Source of the DNA: Chrysopilus asiliformis
Taxonomy: Eukaryota > Arthropoda > Insecta > Diptera > Rhagionidae
Assembly (NCBI GenBank): GCA_964034945.1
Contig: OZ035960.1
Span: forward strand, 113,371,324 to 113,435,323
Direction of reading: 5' to 3'
Length of the DNA: 64,000 bases
The notes under the pieces were generated by a model. It was not told the origin of the DNA. It saw only the letters and a program-made list of their open reading frames with translations, and did not search any database. Shown piece after piece: positions 23,615-34,986 of the stretch (within the stretch, counting starts at the first letter, position 1; each line of letters starts with the position of its first letter). Position numbers and translations under genes: made by a program.

Positions 23615-23960
23615 TAGCTTGCATACCCGTCGTTGCCGGGTTAAGCTTTTTGTCTAAATTTTAGAATACGAAGAAAACCGGAAAGCTGGACCCCCGACGA
23701 ACATCTATGCCAAATTTCAGGCCAATCGGTTCAGTAGTTTCCCCGCGAAAGAGTAACATAGAGGGAAAACTAAGTTTCGAAATCACTTTACCCCCTCCCC
23801 TTACTCCCCCCACCCCTCGCGCTACTTTCCCGTATACCTATGTTGGAACCAGAACTACCACAGACACTCATTCCAAATTTCAAGTCAATCGGTTCAGCCG
23901 TTTTTGCGTGAAAGAGGAACAGGCAGACAGACACCAACTCATTTTTATATATTAGTATGA
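23615..23960 (-). mobile_element. Non-autonomous Helitron, family C copy 2
   Basis: Read on the minus strand it begins TCATACTAATATATAAAAAT, has a CTGT tract and the block TTGACTTGAAATTTGG, and ends ACCCGGCAACGACGGGT (hairpin), seven bases, then CTAG. The base before the 5' end is A and after the 3' end is T, the A/T insertion typical of Helitrons, without target duplication. 346 bp, no Rep/helicase. Confidence 0.85.
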
Positions 23961-24155
23961 TATGGAAGGATTGCAAAATTGAATTTAAAACAGACTACAC
24001 TGAATTTCTAAAATTTTTTTTCCATTGAAATTACAGTCGTTTTCATTATAAACTTTACTTTGTATAAATATCGCTTCGATTGCTACTATAGCCGACTGGC
24101 GAACTGTCCTGGTCAATTTTTTGAAATTTGGGCTACCTAGTTTTTAAAAAAATAC
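23961..24155. other. No recognised feature
   Basis: Short AT-rich spacer. Confidence 0.4.
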
Positions 24156-24373
24156 TTAAGGACTGTTCATAAAATAAGTCACACATTTATGGAGAGCGGG
24201 AGGGGTACGAGGTAGTGTGACAGTGGTATGAACTGTCACACTACCTCGTACCCCTCCCGCTCTCCATAAATGTGTGACTTATTTCACTTTTTACCACAAA
24301 AAAAAACTTTTTAAAAATCGCAGTTCGAAAATGCGAAAATTAGCATAACGAGTTTTATAGACAACCCCTTAAC
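24156..24373. mobile_element. Family F element, copy 1, with perfect hairpin
   Basis: Ends TTAAGGACTGTTCATAAAAT and the reversed TTAAGGGGTTGTCTATAAAA are family F termini, also seen at 27.6, 28.5, 59.2 and 61.5 kb. The left half holds a perfect 53-bp inverted repeat, 24172-24224 and 24232-24284, with a 7-bp loop. The right half continues with GCGAAAATTAGCATAACGAG. Non-coding. Confidence 0.75.
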
Positions 24374-25691
24374 GTGGATGTCTGTATAAAACAAAGAGGG
24401 TCACAAAAAATCTTCATTATTCGTCCAATACCTCTACTCATTGACGATTAATGCTTGGCCTTCACAATTTTTGAAGAAAAAGCCAAAATTAGTGTGAATT
24501 ATTTTAACAAGTAAATGTCCAGCTGCAAAAACTCGATTTTTTTTTGCATAGTCTTAGGCCCCGTTCAGACCTGCGATTTTTTTTCCATCAAAAATTTTCC
24601 TATTAAACCACCGAAAATTATGATCCTGTCTCTTATAACAGGAAATACAAAAAAAAACAACGACTCACCGTTATAAAACATAAATACGGCTTAATGGTAT
24701 ATTCAAAATGATACAGTCTAAATCGAATTAACTATTATCTTAGTAGTATATCCCACTTTACCCTTGATTTATTGATATTATAAGTTAAATATATTTACCT
24801 GAAATGAGAAAAAAAATGAAAATCTCAGATTAAAATATATTTCTACACTTTTTCTCTTTGTGTATATTTCGGTTAAACATTTTTTAAAGCTTTTTCTGAT
24901 CTAAAAGTAAAGAAGAAGCTTAATCATAAGCAAAATGGATAAGACTTTGTAAAAAAAAATCAAGAAAAAAACTCCCTATATTGAAGGTGGGCGCTTGTGG
25001 TGTTAAGAGATTTCCGGCAAAGATGTGTATCTTCTAAAAATATGAAAAAAAGGTGTTTGTATATCACCGAATATATTCTCCATCGTAATTCGTCTGGGGG
25101 TGTGTGTAGGTTGGATATTTACCATTAACTGTTGTACGAGATAGATACAAGGACCTATTCTTACTTACATTTCTGTAAATTTGTATGTATTTCTGGCATA
25201 TATTTGTATATAGAATAACCAACACTCAATCTTAAGTAATGTTCTTTTTTGGAGATTCTTTTTTTTTGTCTTAACTCGCTCGTTAAGCTAAGAAAAACTT
25301 CTTATCATCGAATTTTTCCCTCAAGCTGCATTACAACTTGGCAAGATTTTCTCAAGCGAACTTAAAACCTGTTAGAGGGGTGGTTGAAAGTTAATTTCAA
25401 AGAAATATTTAAATGTTGAATTATGCAGTATTTGAAAATTGAAATCAGTAATGTTTTGATTTGGTGGGGATTAAAAAAAATGGATACAATTTTAATCAGG
25501 CACGGTTTTAATGAGGCTTTTTTTTATGTTTCAGTCCCCCCTCCTCACCCCCACCATTCCCACGCAATTTTTTGTACGAAATTTACTTGCTACCTTCATG
25601 GTGGGCTGTTGCAACAATTTGCAATTGGGGTCGCAAAACCCTACAACTGTCGCCTGGGATTTAATTCCATACAAATGTTGAAAAAGAAGGC
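24374..25691. other. No recognised feature
   Basis: AT-rich. TTAGGCCCCGTTCAGACCTG at 24553 resembles a transposon end but has no local partner. The 25423-25719 frame has no known domain. Confidence 0.35.
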
Positions 25692-25985
25692 TTTTGGTTC
25701 GGAAAATTTCAAAAATTAGGCTCTAGTTTTAGTTCACTTTAATTTCAAAAAGTTGGTTTTAGTTTTGGATTCTTAAATTTCAAAAATTTGGTTTTGGTTT
25801 CTAAAAGTTCAAAAAATTAGTTTTGGTTTCCATAACTTCAAAAATTTGGTTCTAGTATTGGTTTCCATAATTTCAAAAATTTGGTTCTAGTTTTGGTTTC
25901 TAAAATTTCAAAAATTTGGTTCTAGTTTTGGTTTCTAAAATTCCAAAAATTTTGTTTTAGTATTGGTTTCTAAAATTTCATTGAT
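25692..25985. repeat. Tandem repeat, ~36-bp unit, about eight units
   Basis: Repeats of AATTTCAAAAATTTGG followed by TTCTAGTTTTGGTTTCTA. Units are most alike at 25850-25950 and diverge at both ends. A related short stretch (GGTTTTGGTTC, TTCAAAACTTGG) lies at 55825-55905. Confidence 0.85.
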
Positions 25986-27610
25986 TCAGTGTTTGTTGGT
26001 TGGGTTCTAGAACCCCTTACAGTTGTTGCGCGCGTATATATGCGGCAGCCTTTAAGAAAGTGGTTTTTAAAAATCTCAATTTAAGAAGAATCAACCCAAA
26101 GTTAAAGAAAACCAAACACATTAATGGCGTTCGTTGTCTTCAATAAGTCATAGTAAGTAAAATCTCTTCTCGCATTTTCCAGTCACCGCGCATAACGTCG
26201 GACGAACCAAAGAAATGGAAAACGTGAGCTACTAACAACATGCTGACGTCATTATTGGACCCCCAAAAAAGTTTTACTTTTTTGTGATAAATGGTGATAA
26301 ACTTTTTTTCCTTGCTGTCACAACATTTCTTGAAATACATATCGCCTCGTTCTCCTAATATTTTTCATATGGGTTTATAACTTACAAAGGTCGACATCAT
26401 AGAATATGTGTAAGTATGTGGGAATCTAGAAAAAAAAGCCTTTTTTTTGCGAAACCTTGGGATCTATTTTTCTTGCATCCTGCCAGCTATATTCAGAGAA
26501 AGAAAGAAAAACACAACAGAGGAATCTTTGTCATTCGATGGTGTTTGGTTATGTTGGTCCTTGCTATTATTTGGCACCTGCAAACGGCCCATAGGATAGA
26601 ACTTTATGCCACACAAAATTTATCCGCAAACATATATAAGAGCGCAAAAAAAGCTCAACCAAAAGAAAAAGGATGTGACAAAATGTGAATATAATAGCTC
26701 AACACCACCCACCTTCTCTCCGCCTCTGACACAGTCTATAATAATACATTGCTCCGGTTAGGATGAAAAAAAAACACAAACTGGATATTCACCAGCCTAA
26801 CAAAAACCTTAAATTTTATTTGGATATAAAAATATATTTTGAAAAAAAGCACTGAAACGAGCAAACGAAATGGCCGATAGTAAAATAAAGATGCGAAAAT
26901 TACGTTTTGAGAGGATTTTTATTTTCAGTTTAATTTCATATCTTCACATCGCAAACGTCATTTTAAATTCTGCAATAAATTGTGTGTCTCTGGAATGTTA
27001 TCGGGTTTTTTTAATCAATTTCAATTAAATAATAATGCCACAAGAAAAATAAAAACTTGCTCTCAAGTTACATTCGGTAGAAACTGCCATTTTAATTGAC
27101 AACAAAAATAATTGCAATTGATATCCTTTGAAACATTTTGAGACGTTGTCTCAGAAAAGTTTTTATTAACCTAGTTCTTCTCACTAGCAGAAGATGCTGG
27201 CTTTTTTTTATACATTCGATTCAGGGTGCGATTATCGAAAACTCGAAAAACGTTTTTCTTAGAAAAATCTTTTTCGTTTTTCTTAGAAAAAAAAATTTGT
27301 TAAAGATTTCACGTTTGATTTTAAAATAATAAATTTCAGAAGTAAATTTTTCTTGGGATTTTTCGGAGCTGTCGCATCCGCCGTTAACGGGTTAAATATT
27401 TTTAATTATCTCGCCCTCTTTGGATTTTAATATTTCTTTGAATAATTTCAGGCTACAGGTCACATTGGAATTTTTTACTTTATTTTTTGTATCTATTGGT
27501 GGGTAATGTTTTCTATTATTATAAACAAAAAAAATTGCAAGGTGGTATTTGTTACTCTTTCTATGAAACTGTCATTGTCTCCCCTCCTAAAGTGGAAATA
27601 ATAACATTTT
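25986..27610. other. No recognised feature
   Basis: AT-rich unique DNA. The 90-codon frame at 26416-26688 contains a possible hydrophobic stretch but no recognisable family or context and is not called. Confidence 0.35.
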
Positions 27611-27775
27611 AAGGGGCTGATCCCAAAATATGTCACGCTAATTTTCGACTTTTCAAACTCCCCTTTCTCGGTCTCATCGCAGTTTTTCTCCATTCTTCGT
27701 ATCGGATCTAATAGTCTCACTATCGCAGACCCCTGCTCCCCTTAAACGTGTGACGTTTTTCATGGACACACCCTT
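27611..27775. mobile_element. Family F element, copy 2, complete
   Basis: 165 bp, starting AAGGGGCTGATCCCAAAATA and ending GGACACACCCTT, with TTTTAAGGG/CCCTTAAAA at the edges. Internal sequence includes GTCACGCTAATTTTCGACTT. This is the canonical short form of family F. Confidence 0.7.
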
Positions 27776-28205
27776 AAAATTCTTGTTTATCCCGCTGAGT
27801 GTTTATTCTAACACCACGGGAAATTCTATGAAATTTCATACATATAACTCACTTTTAAAACAAAACCTTTCTTGGGACGACAGGTTGATACTGCCACCAT
27901 ATCAAGATAGGCTCAGACTAATAAATTTGCCTACCCTTACTCAACGTAGAGAGACTCATCGAGTGTTATTCATTCAGGGTATCTTGTCTGGTAATGTTCA
28001 ATCTCCCCAACTGCTTGAATCAATCAATATTAATGCTCGTTGTCGTGCCAATCGGAATTCTCGATTTATTTATGAACCTTTTCATAGAACGAACTATGGT
28101 CAATATGAACCAATGGCTGCCATGTGTAAAGCTTACAATATAAATCAAAACATAGTTGACTTAAATTTAAGTAAATTTTGTATTAAAATGAAATTGTATA
28201 ATTAG
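27750..28205 (+). pseudogene. LINE reverse transcriptase C-terminus, truncated
   Basis: 151-codon frame; the first ~20 codons run through the family F element and are not part of the protein. From about residue 41 it has the pattern common to the end of Jockey/CR1-type reverse transcriptases: SWDDRLILPPYQDRL, LPTLTQRRE, FIQGILSGNVQSPQLL, and PFHRTNYGQYEPMAAMCKAY. The palm and finger domains and endonuclease are missing, so it is non-functional. The fragment itself has no internal stop, suggesting modest age. Confidence 0.85.
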
Positions 28206-28280
28206 TTGTTTGTTTCATCTTTATATATTCAGATGGTTTAATGTACCTGTTGAATCAATAAATAAATGATAAAACAAAAG
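27785..28280 (+). mobile_element. 5'-truncated non-LTR retrotransposon (Jockey/CR1-like) tail
   Basis: The C-terminal end of a reverse transcriptase frame (to 28205), followed by a ~75-bp 3' region ending AATAAATAAATGATAAAA. It starts just after family F copy 2. 5' truncation is usual for LINE copies. Target duplications were not identified. Confidence 0.8.
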
Positions 28281-28387
28281 GATGGGATCTTCCTTTCCCT
28301 CAATTTCTGAACCCCTCACCTGTTAATTTTTGACCCATTCAACCAATTGCAATGACAAGCTTTCGTTATGATTTTGTTCTCATTCTT

Positions 28388-28428
28388 TCAGAAGATAGCA
28401 GAGAAGAGGGTTATTCTCTGCTATCTTC
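28388..28428. repeat. Short inverted repeat
   Basis: AGAAGATAGCAGAGAA and its complement are separated by nine bases. It could form a 16-bp stem. No flanking signal identifies its role. Confidence 0.6.
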
Positions 28429-28488
28429 TAGACCTATACTGGTTTTCAGTATTGTACTGTTTGCAATGGTTTTCACTATCACATAGAT

Positions 28489-28648
28489 AAGGAATTGTCT
28501 AAAATAAATCACACTAATTTTAGGCCTTTACTGCCCCCTCACACCTCATTACATTTTTGCGATTTTCTTATATGGACTTTAGTACCGCCGTCACGCTACA
28601 ACAGACCCCCTCACCCTCAAAAGTGTGAGGTATTTATGGTCAGCCCTT
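28489..28648. mobile_element. Family F element, copy 3
   Basis: Starts AAGGAATTGTCTAAAATAAA and ends TTATGGTCAGCCCTT. Internal pattern AATCACACTAATTTTAGG matches the family. About 160 bp, diverged. Confidence 0.65.
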
Positions 28649-28650
28649 AA

Positions 28651-29771
28651 AGCGTCCCTAAAACAAACTTTCTCCCACTGAAAACCATCAACTATACGCT
28701 CCAGTAATCCGCCTCCCATAAAAAGCTGAAAAAATTGACATCAGGTTTTTACTATTAAATAACAATTTTCGTCCCTCAAACAATTTTTTCTATTCTACTA
28801 AAGTCTACCCTACCCTATCTTTGATCCGTTCTCCTCTTATCTTCTGAACCACGTGACGGAGGTTGGTCAAAGTCAATCATAATTTTCAAAACACTTATGG
28901 CTGATTTCACGAAATTTTTGGCGACTGATAAATCCGCTGAAAGTTTCGTAAAACTCGCCATTTCGTATAGGACACAATAAAATAGAAAACTGAATTCTAC
29001 TAAAAAGTCAAGAAATTACACAAAACTTTTCCAAAACATACACATAGTTTGCGATCTTAATTAACTTAGACCCTTATGCCCGATCGATTGGAAATTTCTT
29101 GAGGTTTGAGTTTTCGTGCAAGTCTAAGAAAACCACTCACACGACAAGCACTGGTTAGAAGCATGATAAATTGATTGATAAGAATATACAATTTTTATTC
29201 TTCGGCATACTTAATATGGTGGCCCCTGACTTTAGTAATCAGTATATCTTTAGCTAACAGACTCATCGTTTTAAATTGTTTGCCATCAGGATGAGCCCAA
29301 ATTTTCTTTTAACCTTCGTAGGGCTACGCAAGATACTTTGATATTAAGCAGAGCCCAGTGCTTTTTCGGATGCTTCATAGATGGCTTTAACTTTACCAAT
29401 TTTATGGTTTTTTAATGGATTTCTTAGGAGGCATTGTGTATGGCAGTTAGTCGTCAACCACATGTGCGTAAATATGGTGTCTATACATATTCCATTTATT
29501 ATAAGGGAGCGTCTTATGGACGTCCACGCGCGATTCGTGTATATACGATTCAGAAAATTGATGATTATAAAAAACGACGGAAGTTTTATCATTAATTTTT
29601 AAAAGGGTATTTGACCCGATATTGGTTTTAATGGGGTATTTATCATGAATGATTTAAAGAGTTGTTCAATTGCTTAGGCGCGCACTTACAATGATTTGGG
29701 GAAAATGCTTTCTTTCCGATACTTACTAAGAAGAGAAGTGTTTGTTTTTAAGAAAAATTGTACTTTGAGAT
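28651..29771. other. No recognised feature
   Basis: AT-rich unique DNA. Overlapping frames on opposite strands at 29344-29602 have no recognisable domain. Confidence 0.4.
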
Positions 29772-29774
29772 CTG

Positions 29775-29995
29775 GGCAGCAATCATGTATTCCGACGTGT
29801 CTCTGTCTTTCAGCTTTTAACTCTTGACTTCGCCATATCTACAGCTTCAAATTTCCTGGAGTGACAGTCAGAATCACGTTTCGATTCATAGTGACGATTC
29901 CGCGAAATTTCAAGCTGCAGATATGGCGAAGTCAAGAGTTAAAAGCTGCGTTGAAGTCGAAAGACAGAGACGCGTCGGAATACATGATTGGTGCC
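29775..29995. mobile_element. Palindromic MITE family D, copy 3
   Basis: 221 bp. Here the flanking trinucleotide is CTG on both sides (29772-29774, 29996-29998) rather than CAG, which shows the triplet is a target duplication and not part of the element. One base of the left end differs from the other copies (GGCAGC). Confidence 0.9.
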
Positions 29996-29998
29996 CTG

Positions 29999-30180
29999 GT
30001 TTAAAAACTTACATATCTCAAGCACTGTCTAAAGCGAACAATGATTAAGTAAGAAACTTTTGAAATGAAAGCCGAGCATCTTTCAAAGTTAGCTCAAAAT
30101 ACATTGCAATGAAGTCTTGCTTCGAACCGGAAACTTTTATATTTGTAGAATGAAAAAATTTTGTTTGCAATAACTAGTGT
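29999..30180. other. No recognised feature
   Basis: Spacer between a D element and a hAT-like end. Confidence 0.4.
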
Positions 30181-30285
30181 CTTTTTTTTAACGTTTTTTT
30201 GCCGCCATATTGTTTTGAAAGGTTGGCGTACCCTCTAACATTAACTGGCGTACCCCCCACGCACACCTCGGGTTGGGAAACACTG
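30181..30285 (-). mobile_element. hAT-like element end
   Basis: Read on the minus strand the segment starts CAGTGTTTCCCAACC, a very common hAT terminus, followed by two GTACGCC repeats. No partner end or transposase was found within reach, so only one terminus survives. Confidence 0.6.
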
Positions 30286-30420
30286 CCTTAGTACATACAG
30301 TGCATACGAAAACACCTGCCTTGCTACTAAGCCGCTCATCCCATAATTTAATCCAAATCGATTCAGTGGTGCTCAAGTTGTAAACGAACATACAGACAAA
30401 AACGCAACTCTTTTTGCGGA
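30286..30420 (-). repeat. Degenerate shared module
   Basis: On the minus strand, TTTTTGTCTGTATGTTCG is followed by ACTGAATCGATTTGGATTAA. This has the same order (CTGT-type tract, then a GAACCGATT-type block) as families A, B and C, but no other similarity. Confidence 0.5.
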
Positions 30421-31061
30421 CTTTTAAATTATCGCGAAGTATCAGAATTATTCCGTATTTTTTATTTAAGGATTTAGTAAGTACTATTAACATACGGAAA
30501 ACTCATTTAAACATTTTTTTTTCTACTTTTAATGTATCGCATTTATCATGCACTTAAGAAAATTAATACCAAACGTAAAAGAAGTCAAAATTTCCCAATT
30601 AAGACGAAATTCTTATCATTTTAAACACACCACACTTTTTAACATTCAACATGTGTGTATGCTTGTTGATTATTTCCATATATGAGACAAACTATGACAC
30701 TTTGCTGTTACCACTTTTTAATTAAATGCTGCGGAAATAATTTAACACATCATGAATATGGATTTGAAAAACATTTTAAATATGAATCTAAATACAAACT
30801 TTCTTGTGGAATTGTGAATGCATTTTAATGTCAATGTTTTAATAAAAAATACTAGTATCACATATAATGTCGGCAGCAAGGATTTTGTAGGGAAATTTTG
30901 CCAAAACAATTTCGCCTTTTGACTTTATGAAAATTAATATATGATCACCGAAGAGGGAAACAAACAAACATCGTTTTAAATACATTTGCACGAAAAAAAT
31001 CGAATTTAGGAAAAGTAAAAGAATTCACCGATTTTTTTTTATTTCTATACCAACACAAATA
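30421..31061. other. No recognised feature
   Basis: AT-rich unique DNA. Confidence 0.4.
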
Positions 31062-31365
31062 CACTCAGAAAAATGGAGGCTAACTCGACAACCTATATAC
31101 GGCGTAATTGGCCTCGGCCAGGAAAATTTAACCTATGCGAGGCGCGCGTTCGCCTGCATGAGGGAAAGTAAAACTTGTGTTGACCTGTGGCCGGAGAAAT
31201 TCTGAAATTAAGCCACGAGCAGGTGAAGTAGGGCATTGGGAGCTGCACGAGTTGACCTTAGATAGGCATTTCGAGGATGTAATGTCATGTAATGGAAACC
31301 TCTGTCAGCCAGCTAGAGGTCAGAGTTAACCTGACAAAAAGTTGACCTGGACATTTTTCTGAGTG
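31062..31365. mobile_element. TA-flanked MITE family E, copy 2
   Basis: 304 bp, with the same CACTCAGAAAAATGGAGGCT end and TA duplications (31060-31061, 31366-31367). Relative to copy 1 it has an inserted stretch near 31118-31140 (GGAAAATTTAACCTATGCGA) and a changed segment at 31265-31310, so it is an older or recombined variant. Confidence 0.88.
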
Positions 31366-31367
31366 TA

Positions 31368-33290
31368 ATTTATTATCATATTTTAAAATGCCTATTAATT
31401 TATATTCTTTAAAAAATCATCAAGTTTAACCATATTTCGATAGTCCTCCTCAAAGTGATTAATTGTCATCGAAAGTTTATCCTTTCTTACAATTTAGATT
31501 CGGTTAGAAGGACATCGGATTTTAATATTTTTCAGAATGACAGACTTCAGTTAATCTTAATTAATTACACTTAATAATAATTCCGACATTTTATTCTTGT
31601 TATATAGCAAAAATTTGTTTAGTTTTCACATCCGTGCCCAATCCCTCTAATATAAATCCTATTAACTTTTCCTAACAGATTTCGTTTTCATCTTACTTTG
31701 CGTGTGCCTGCGTGAAATCCCCAAAATGTGGTTTTCTTTTAATTTCAATATTCCCAAACAAGTAAACGAAAAAAAAAACATATTAGAAAAATCGATCAAT
31801 TCCTCAAGTCAAAACATTTTTCCATATAGGCAATAAATCATTTCCAAATCGAATTAATATTAGGCCGGCAGTGAAACAGAAAAGGACAGAAGGAAAAAGT
31901 TATGTAAAAGACTGAGGGAATTGATAAAAATTAATCTAAACATGCTGTCCATCGTTGTCACCCGCGCGTGATGTATGTTCCCTGGGGAATAACTTTTTAT
32001 TGCCAATTCTTGGGCGCGTAAAAATTCACACAAGTGGACTGGTCAGTTAAAAAAACATAAAAGTTATTTTTTAACAACCATTCTTCAAGATATGTATTTA
32101 TAAAATTCGGATTTTCGGTACACTCGTCTCTTGAATTTCCTTAAATAGCCCATCCCCATGACTTTGTTTTTTGACAGCACATGGAGTCCTTAATTTGGAA
32201 GACATTTAGGGGAAGAGGGAGACTACAAAAGGCATTTTAGTGGGGGGCGGTGGGGGCATTTAAGTGGGGACATTTTCTAAAAAAACGATCTATTCAATCT
32301 TGAAAAGTAAATCAAAATCTCTTCGAGAGTTTGAGAGATGGCAGGCAAGGAGCTGGGAGAGGAACAGAATTGTTGATATCAAAATCCCTTCAATTCGAAC
32401 CTCAAGGAGGTAAGACCACCCCACCCCCTTCGATCCGCTTTTTCGCGAATTTTTGTAGGGAAGTTTAGTACCCTACCGCATTTTGAGGTTATCGAGATTT
32501 GAGGTTATCGAGATTGAAGTTATCTAGATCCGACCGTATTTCTTGGCTTGAGCTATTCTGCTTTTGTTTTCTGTCAAAATTCCTCTCCTTATCCCCTCTC
32601 CTGATAACTCTTGAACACCCAAGGCGATTTGAATGCTAGTTTCACTGTTAGCGAGGGCGTACACGGAGCAACTTTCGGTCATCAGCATACCGCAACTTCA
32701 CCAAATTGTGGGAAAAAAACGAGTGCGGCAAGAGGAGAAAAGTCGCCACTCGAAAGGTGTTCTTCTCGTCTTCTTTTACGCACACAAACGAAGTCGCTCG
32801 TGTAGCACGTCAGCATGGATGCGTGCGTAATTTCATTGAGTCAGTCGGTGCTTAGCCACCGACTCGTAAACATATCCCAAATAAACCAAAATTGAATGCA
32901 AATAATGAAATCCCAATTGGTAGTTTTATTTTTCAGGTAGGTAGGTAGGTAAATAACAAATTACCAGTCCTTATTCTTCTATTGTTGGCAGTTTCTATTT
33001 TGGCAATTGATGTTGCTTCGGTGCTAGCTAGAAAGGGAATGAGCTGGAAATACAACAAATATATGAGAACCACACAAACATGAGCGATCGCTTGTTGTAC
33101 ACAGGTTTTTCCTACTAAAAAGTGAAGAAGCGTGTACGTCGGAAAGGCATTTTGAGGACCAAAAGTTGCCGCGACGAGATGAACCGTGTGCGTTCGCACT
33201 TAGACTATGGACTAACCCGAAGTACCCTCTCCTGCTATGTTCCGGACAGTTGAAGGAATTTTGATCGGGTTTTCATCATTAAGCATGCCA
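31368..33290. other. No recognised gene; GAGGTTATCGAGATT repeats at 32482-32530
   Basis: AT-rich, with a G-rich stretch at 32240-32270. Three close repeats of GGTTATCGAGATT lie at 32482-32530; such repeats occur near Tigger/pogo ends, but no partner was found. Frames at 32611-32830 and 32933-33199 have no recognisable domain. A GGTA microsatellite lies near 32936-32951. Confidence 0.35.
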
Positions 33291-33908
33291 TACGCGTCTA
33301 GAGCATTCAATCCCGGGTACCCGAAACCCGGGTACCCGGGAATCCCGGCCATTTTCTGGAACCGAAAACCGGGTTTGAATTGGGTAAAATTACCCGGTTT
33401 TCGGTGCTGAAAGCAAGCAATTTCTTACATGCTAAAATATCAAAATACTGTTCATTCGCTGCTGAATATATACGAAATACATATTTGTAAGTACATATTT
33501 CTGTTAATAATAACTGTAAATTAAAAGATTAATGCAAAATTAAGCCATCCGATTACATTTTCTTTACAAAGTCTCTTTAAAACAACGACAATATAATAGA
33601 TTTATATGCGCTCACAGAAAATCTTAAATTTCCTGTAAAGTTAAAATGGTTTTTTTATGTATAGGCAGGGAACAACTATTATATAGAATGGAAAATAAGA
33701 CCTTTCCTTATTAACTTCCACTAGAGTAAGCACTACACTATAGAAATTGGTTTTGTTGTCTTACACAGGGACTACATTAGGTTTTATTTCTGGTATACTA
33801 GCTGGTTCACCAAAAATAATAGCCTACTAGTTTTTTTTTGCGTGGGCCAATTCTGGTATGACATTTCAGTATGATTTTGAATTTTGACATGTCGTTAAAC
33901 CGCGAACA

Positions 33909-34000
33909 GAAGAAGAACTTTTGATAAATTTGAAAAAACGAAGACAATATTGGGTAAATCCCTTTTTAGCATTACGGGATAAATATGATATCGAAGCTAA
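33909..34000 (+). pseudogene. Harbinger transposase N-terminal fragment
   Basis: The open frame reads EEELLINLKKRRQYWVNPFL then ALRDKYD. The RRxYWVxPhhxxR pattern is the hallmark start of PIF/Harbinger (DDE) transposases. After about 34000 the frame runs into the reverse-strand MADF sequence, so the catalytic domain is deleted. No clear ATG in this frame. Confidence 0.75.
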
Positions 34001-34205
34001 ATATGATATACGAACGAATTCCTTTCATTTTCTTTTTCACACTTTCCACAGTTAAACTCAATTCTTTGGCAATATTTTCCCATGCTCTTTTTTTCAAATC
34101 AATTCTTCGATAATTATTTGATTTTGAATTCCACAACCATTCTTTTTCGCGAAAAATATTTATCAATTTAATAATTTCGCTCCGTGAAAATTTCGTTTCC
34201 GCCAT
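33972..34205 (-). CDS. MADF-domain protein of a Harbinger element, C-terminally shortened
   Basis: The frame is open further upstream (to 34385), but the ATG at 34205 begins MAETKFSRSEIIKLINIF and excludes the inverted repeat, so that start is preferred: 77 residues. Visible MADF features are a first helix (IIKLINIFREKEWLWNS), YRRIDLKKRAWENIA and a third helix (SLTVESVKKKMKGIRSY). MADF/Myb-like partners of PIF/Harbinger transposases bind DNA and help the transposase reach it; that role is family knowledge. The last ~12 residues are unlike the family and follow the deletion junction. Whether it is expressed is unknown. Confidence 0.8.
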   Translation of the reverse strand: MAETKFSRSEIIKLINIFREKEWLWNSKSNNYRRIDLKKRAWENIAKELSLTVESVKKKMKGIRSYIIFSFDIIFIP

Positions 34206-34795
34206 TTTAATCAATTGAAATGTCAAAATCCGGAGTGATATTCCATAACTTGCTTCAAGCGTTTGTTTCGAGTTAGAAGAAAAAGTAAAGTTACGGAATT
34301 CCACTCCTGGTATACCAGCGCTGTCTACGAAAATGGTATACCAATGCGGTCTTACCAGAAAAACTGGTAAACCAGATTGGTCCACACAGGCTTTTTAGCG
34401 ACCAATTTTGCTGGTATACCAGAAATAAAAGCTAATGTAGTCCCTGTGTTACTTCTCCTTTCTGGTGTCATACACTCGATGAAAAAAAATCAAATATGAT
34501 GTTTTCTTATAATGCCACCCACAGTCATTCAAAATGTGAATTTTTTAACTGTAATTTTCGGATGTACGCTTCCAACGCAAAAAATTTTGTTAGAGCTTTC
34601 CTTTCTATAATAGTAATTGTTCCGTGGTATAGGTTTAAATTTAATGTCGCAATTGCAATTTTTTACTGGTAATTTCTTATTTTTTCTTTACATTTTCAGC
34701 ACCGGTTCCAGAACCGGGTACCCGGTTCTCGAAGATTCTAGCACCGAAACCCGGTTCCTTAAAATTGTCTCGGTGCTGAATGCTATATACGCGTC

Positions 34796-34986
34796 CCTCT
34801 AGAAAATCTCGGCCCCAGTTAAAATTAATTTAACTGCGGCCGAAATTTTCCCCCATCTCCATACTCACATCATCCGTAGATGTTATACTAATGTACATGA
34901 ACCGGGAAAACTTTTTCTCACCACACGCACTAATGTCACCACTGAAATGTTAACAAATTGGTACCGCAGTAAATTTTAAAGTCAAA
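34796..34986. other. No recognised feature
   Basis: Short spacer. Confidence 0.4.

Larger units (their letters stand above)
33764..34448. mobile_element. Deleted PIF/Harbinger element
   Basis: 685 bp with TTA duplications (33761-33763, 34449-34451) and inverted repeats of about 40 bp starting CACAGGGACTACATTAG and continuing TTTTATTTCTGGTATAC. It keeps the start of the transposase on the plus strand and a MADF-domain frame on the minus strand, the two-gene layout of autonomous Harbingers, but the middle of the transposase is missing. It lies within a hAT-like element. Confidence 0.88.
33299..34787. mobile_element. hAT-like non-autonomous element, interrupted
   Basis: Flanked by perfect 8-bp duplications TACGCGTC (33291-33298, 34788-34795). 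The left end TAGAGCATTCAATCCCGG and reversed right end TATAGCATTCAGCACCG are imperfect inverted repeats fitting the hAT YARNG start. The arms are rich in CCGGGTACCCGG-type palindromes. Without the Harbinger insertion it is about 800 bp and non-coding. Confidence 0.8.

Noticed and set aside
24553..24575. Transposon end GGCCCCGTTCAGACCTG
   Set aside because: No inverted partner or target duplication nearby; left as unassigned.
32482..32530. pogo/Tigger element suggested by GGTTATCGAGATT repeats
   Set aside because: Only one side is present, without a CAGTA-type end or TA duplication.
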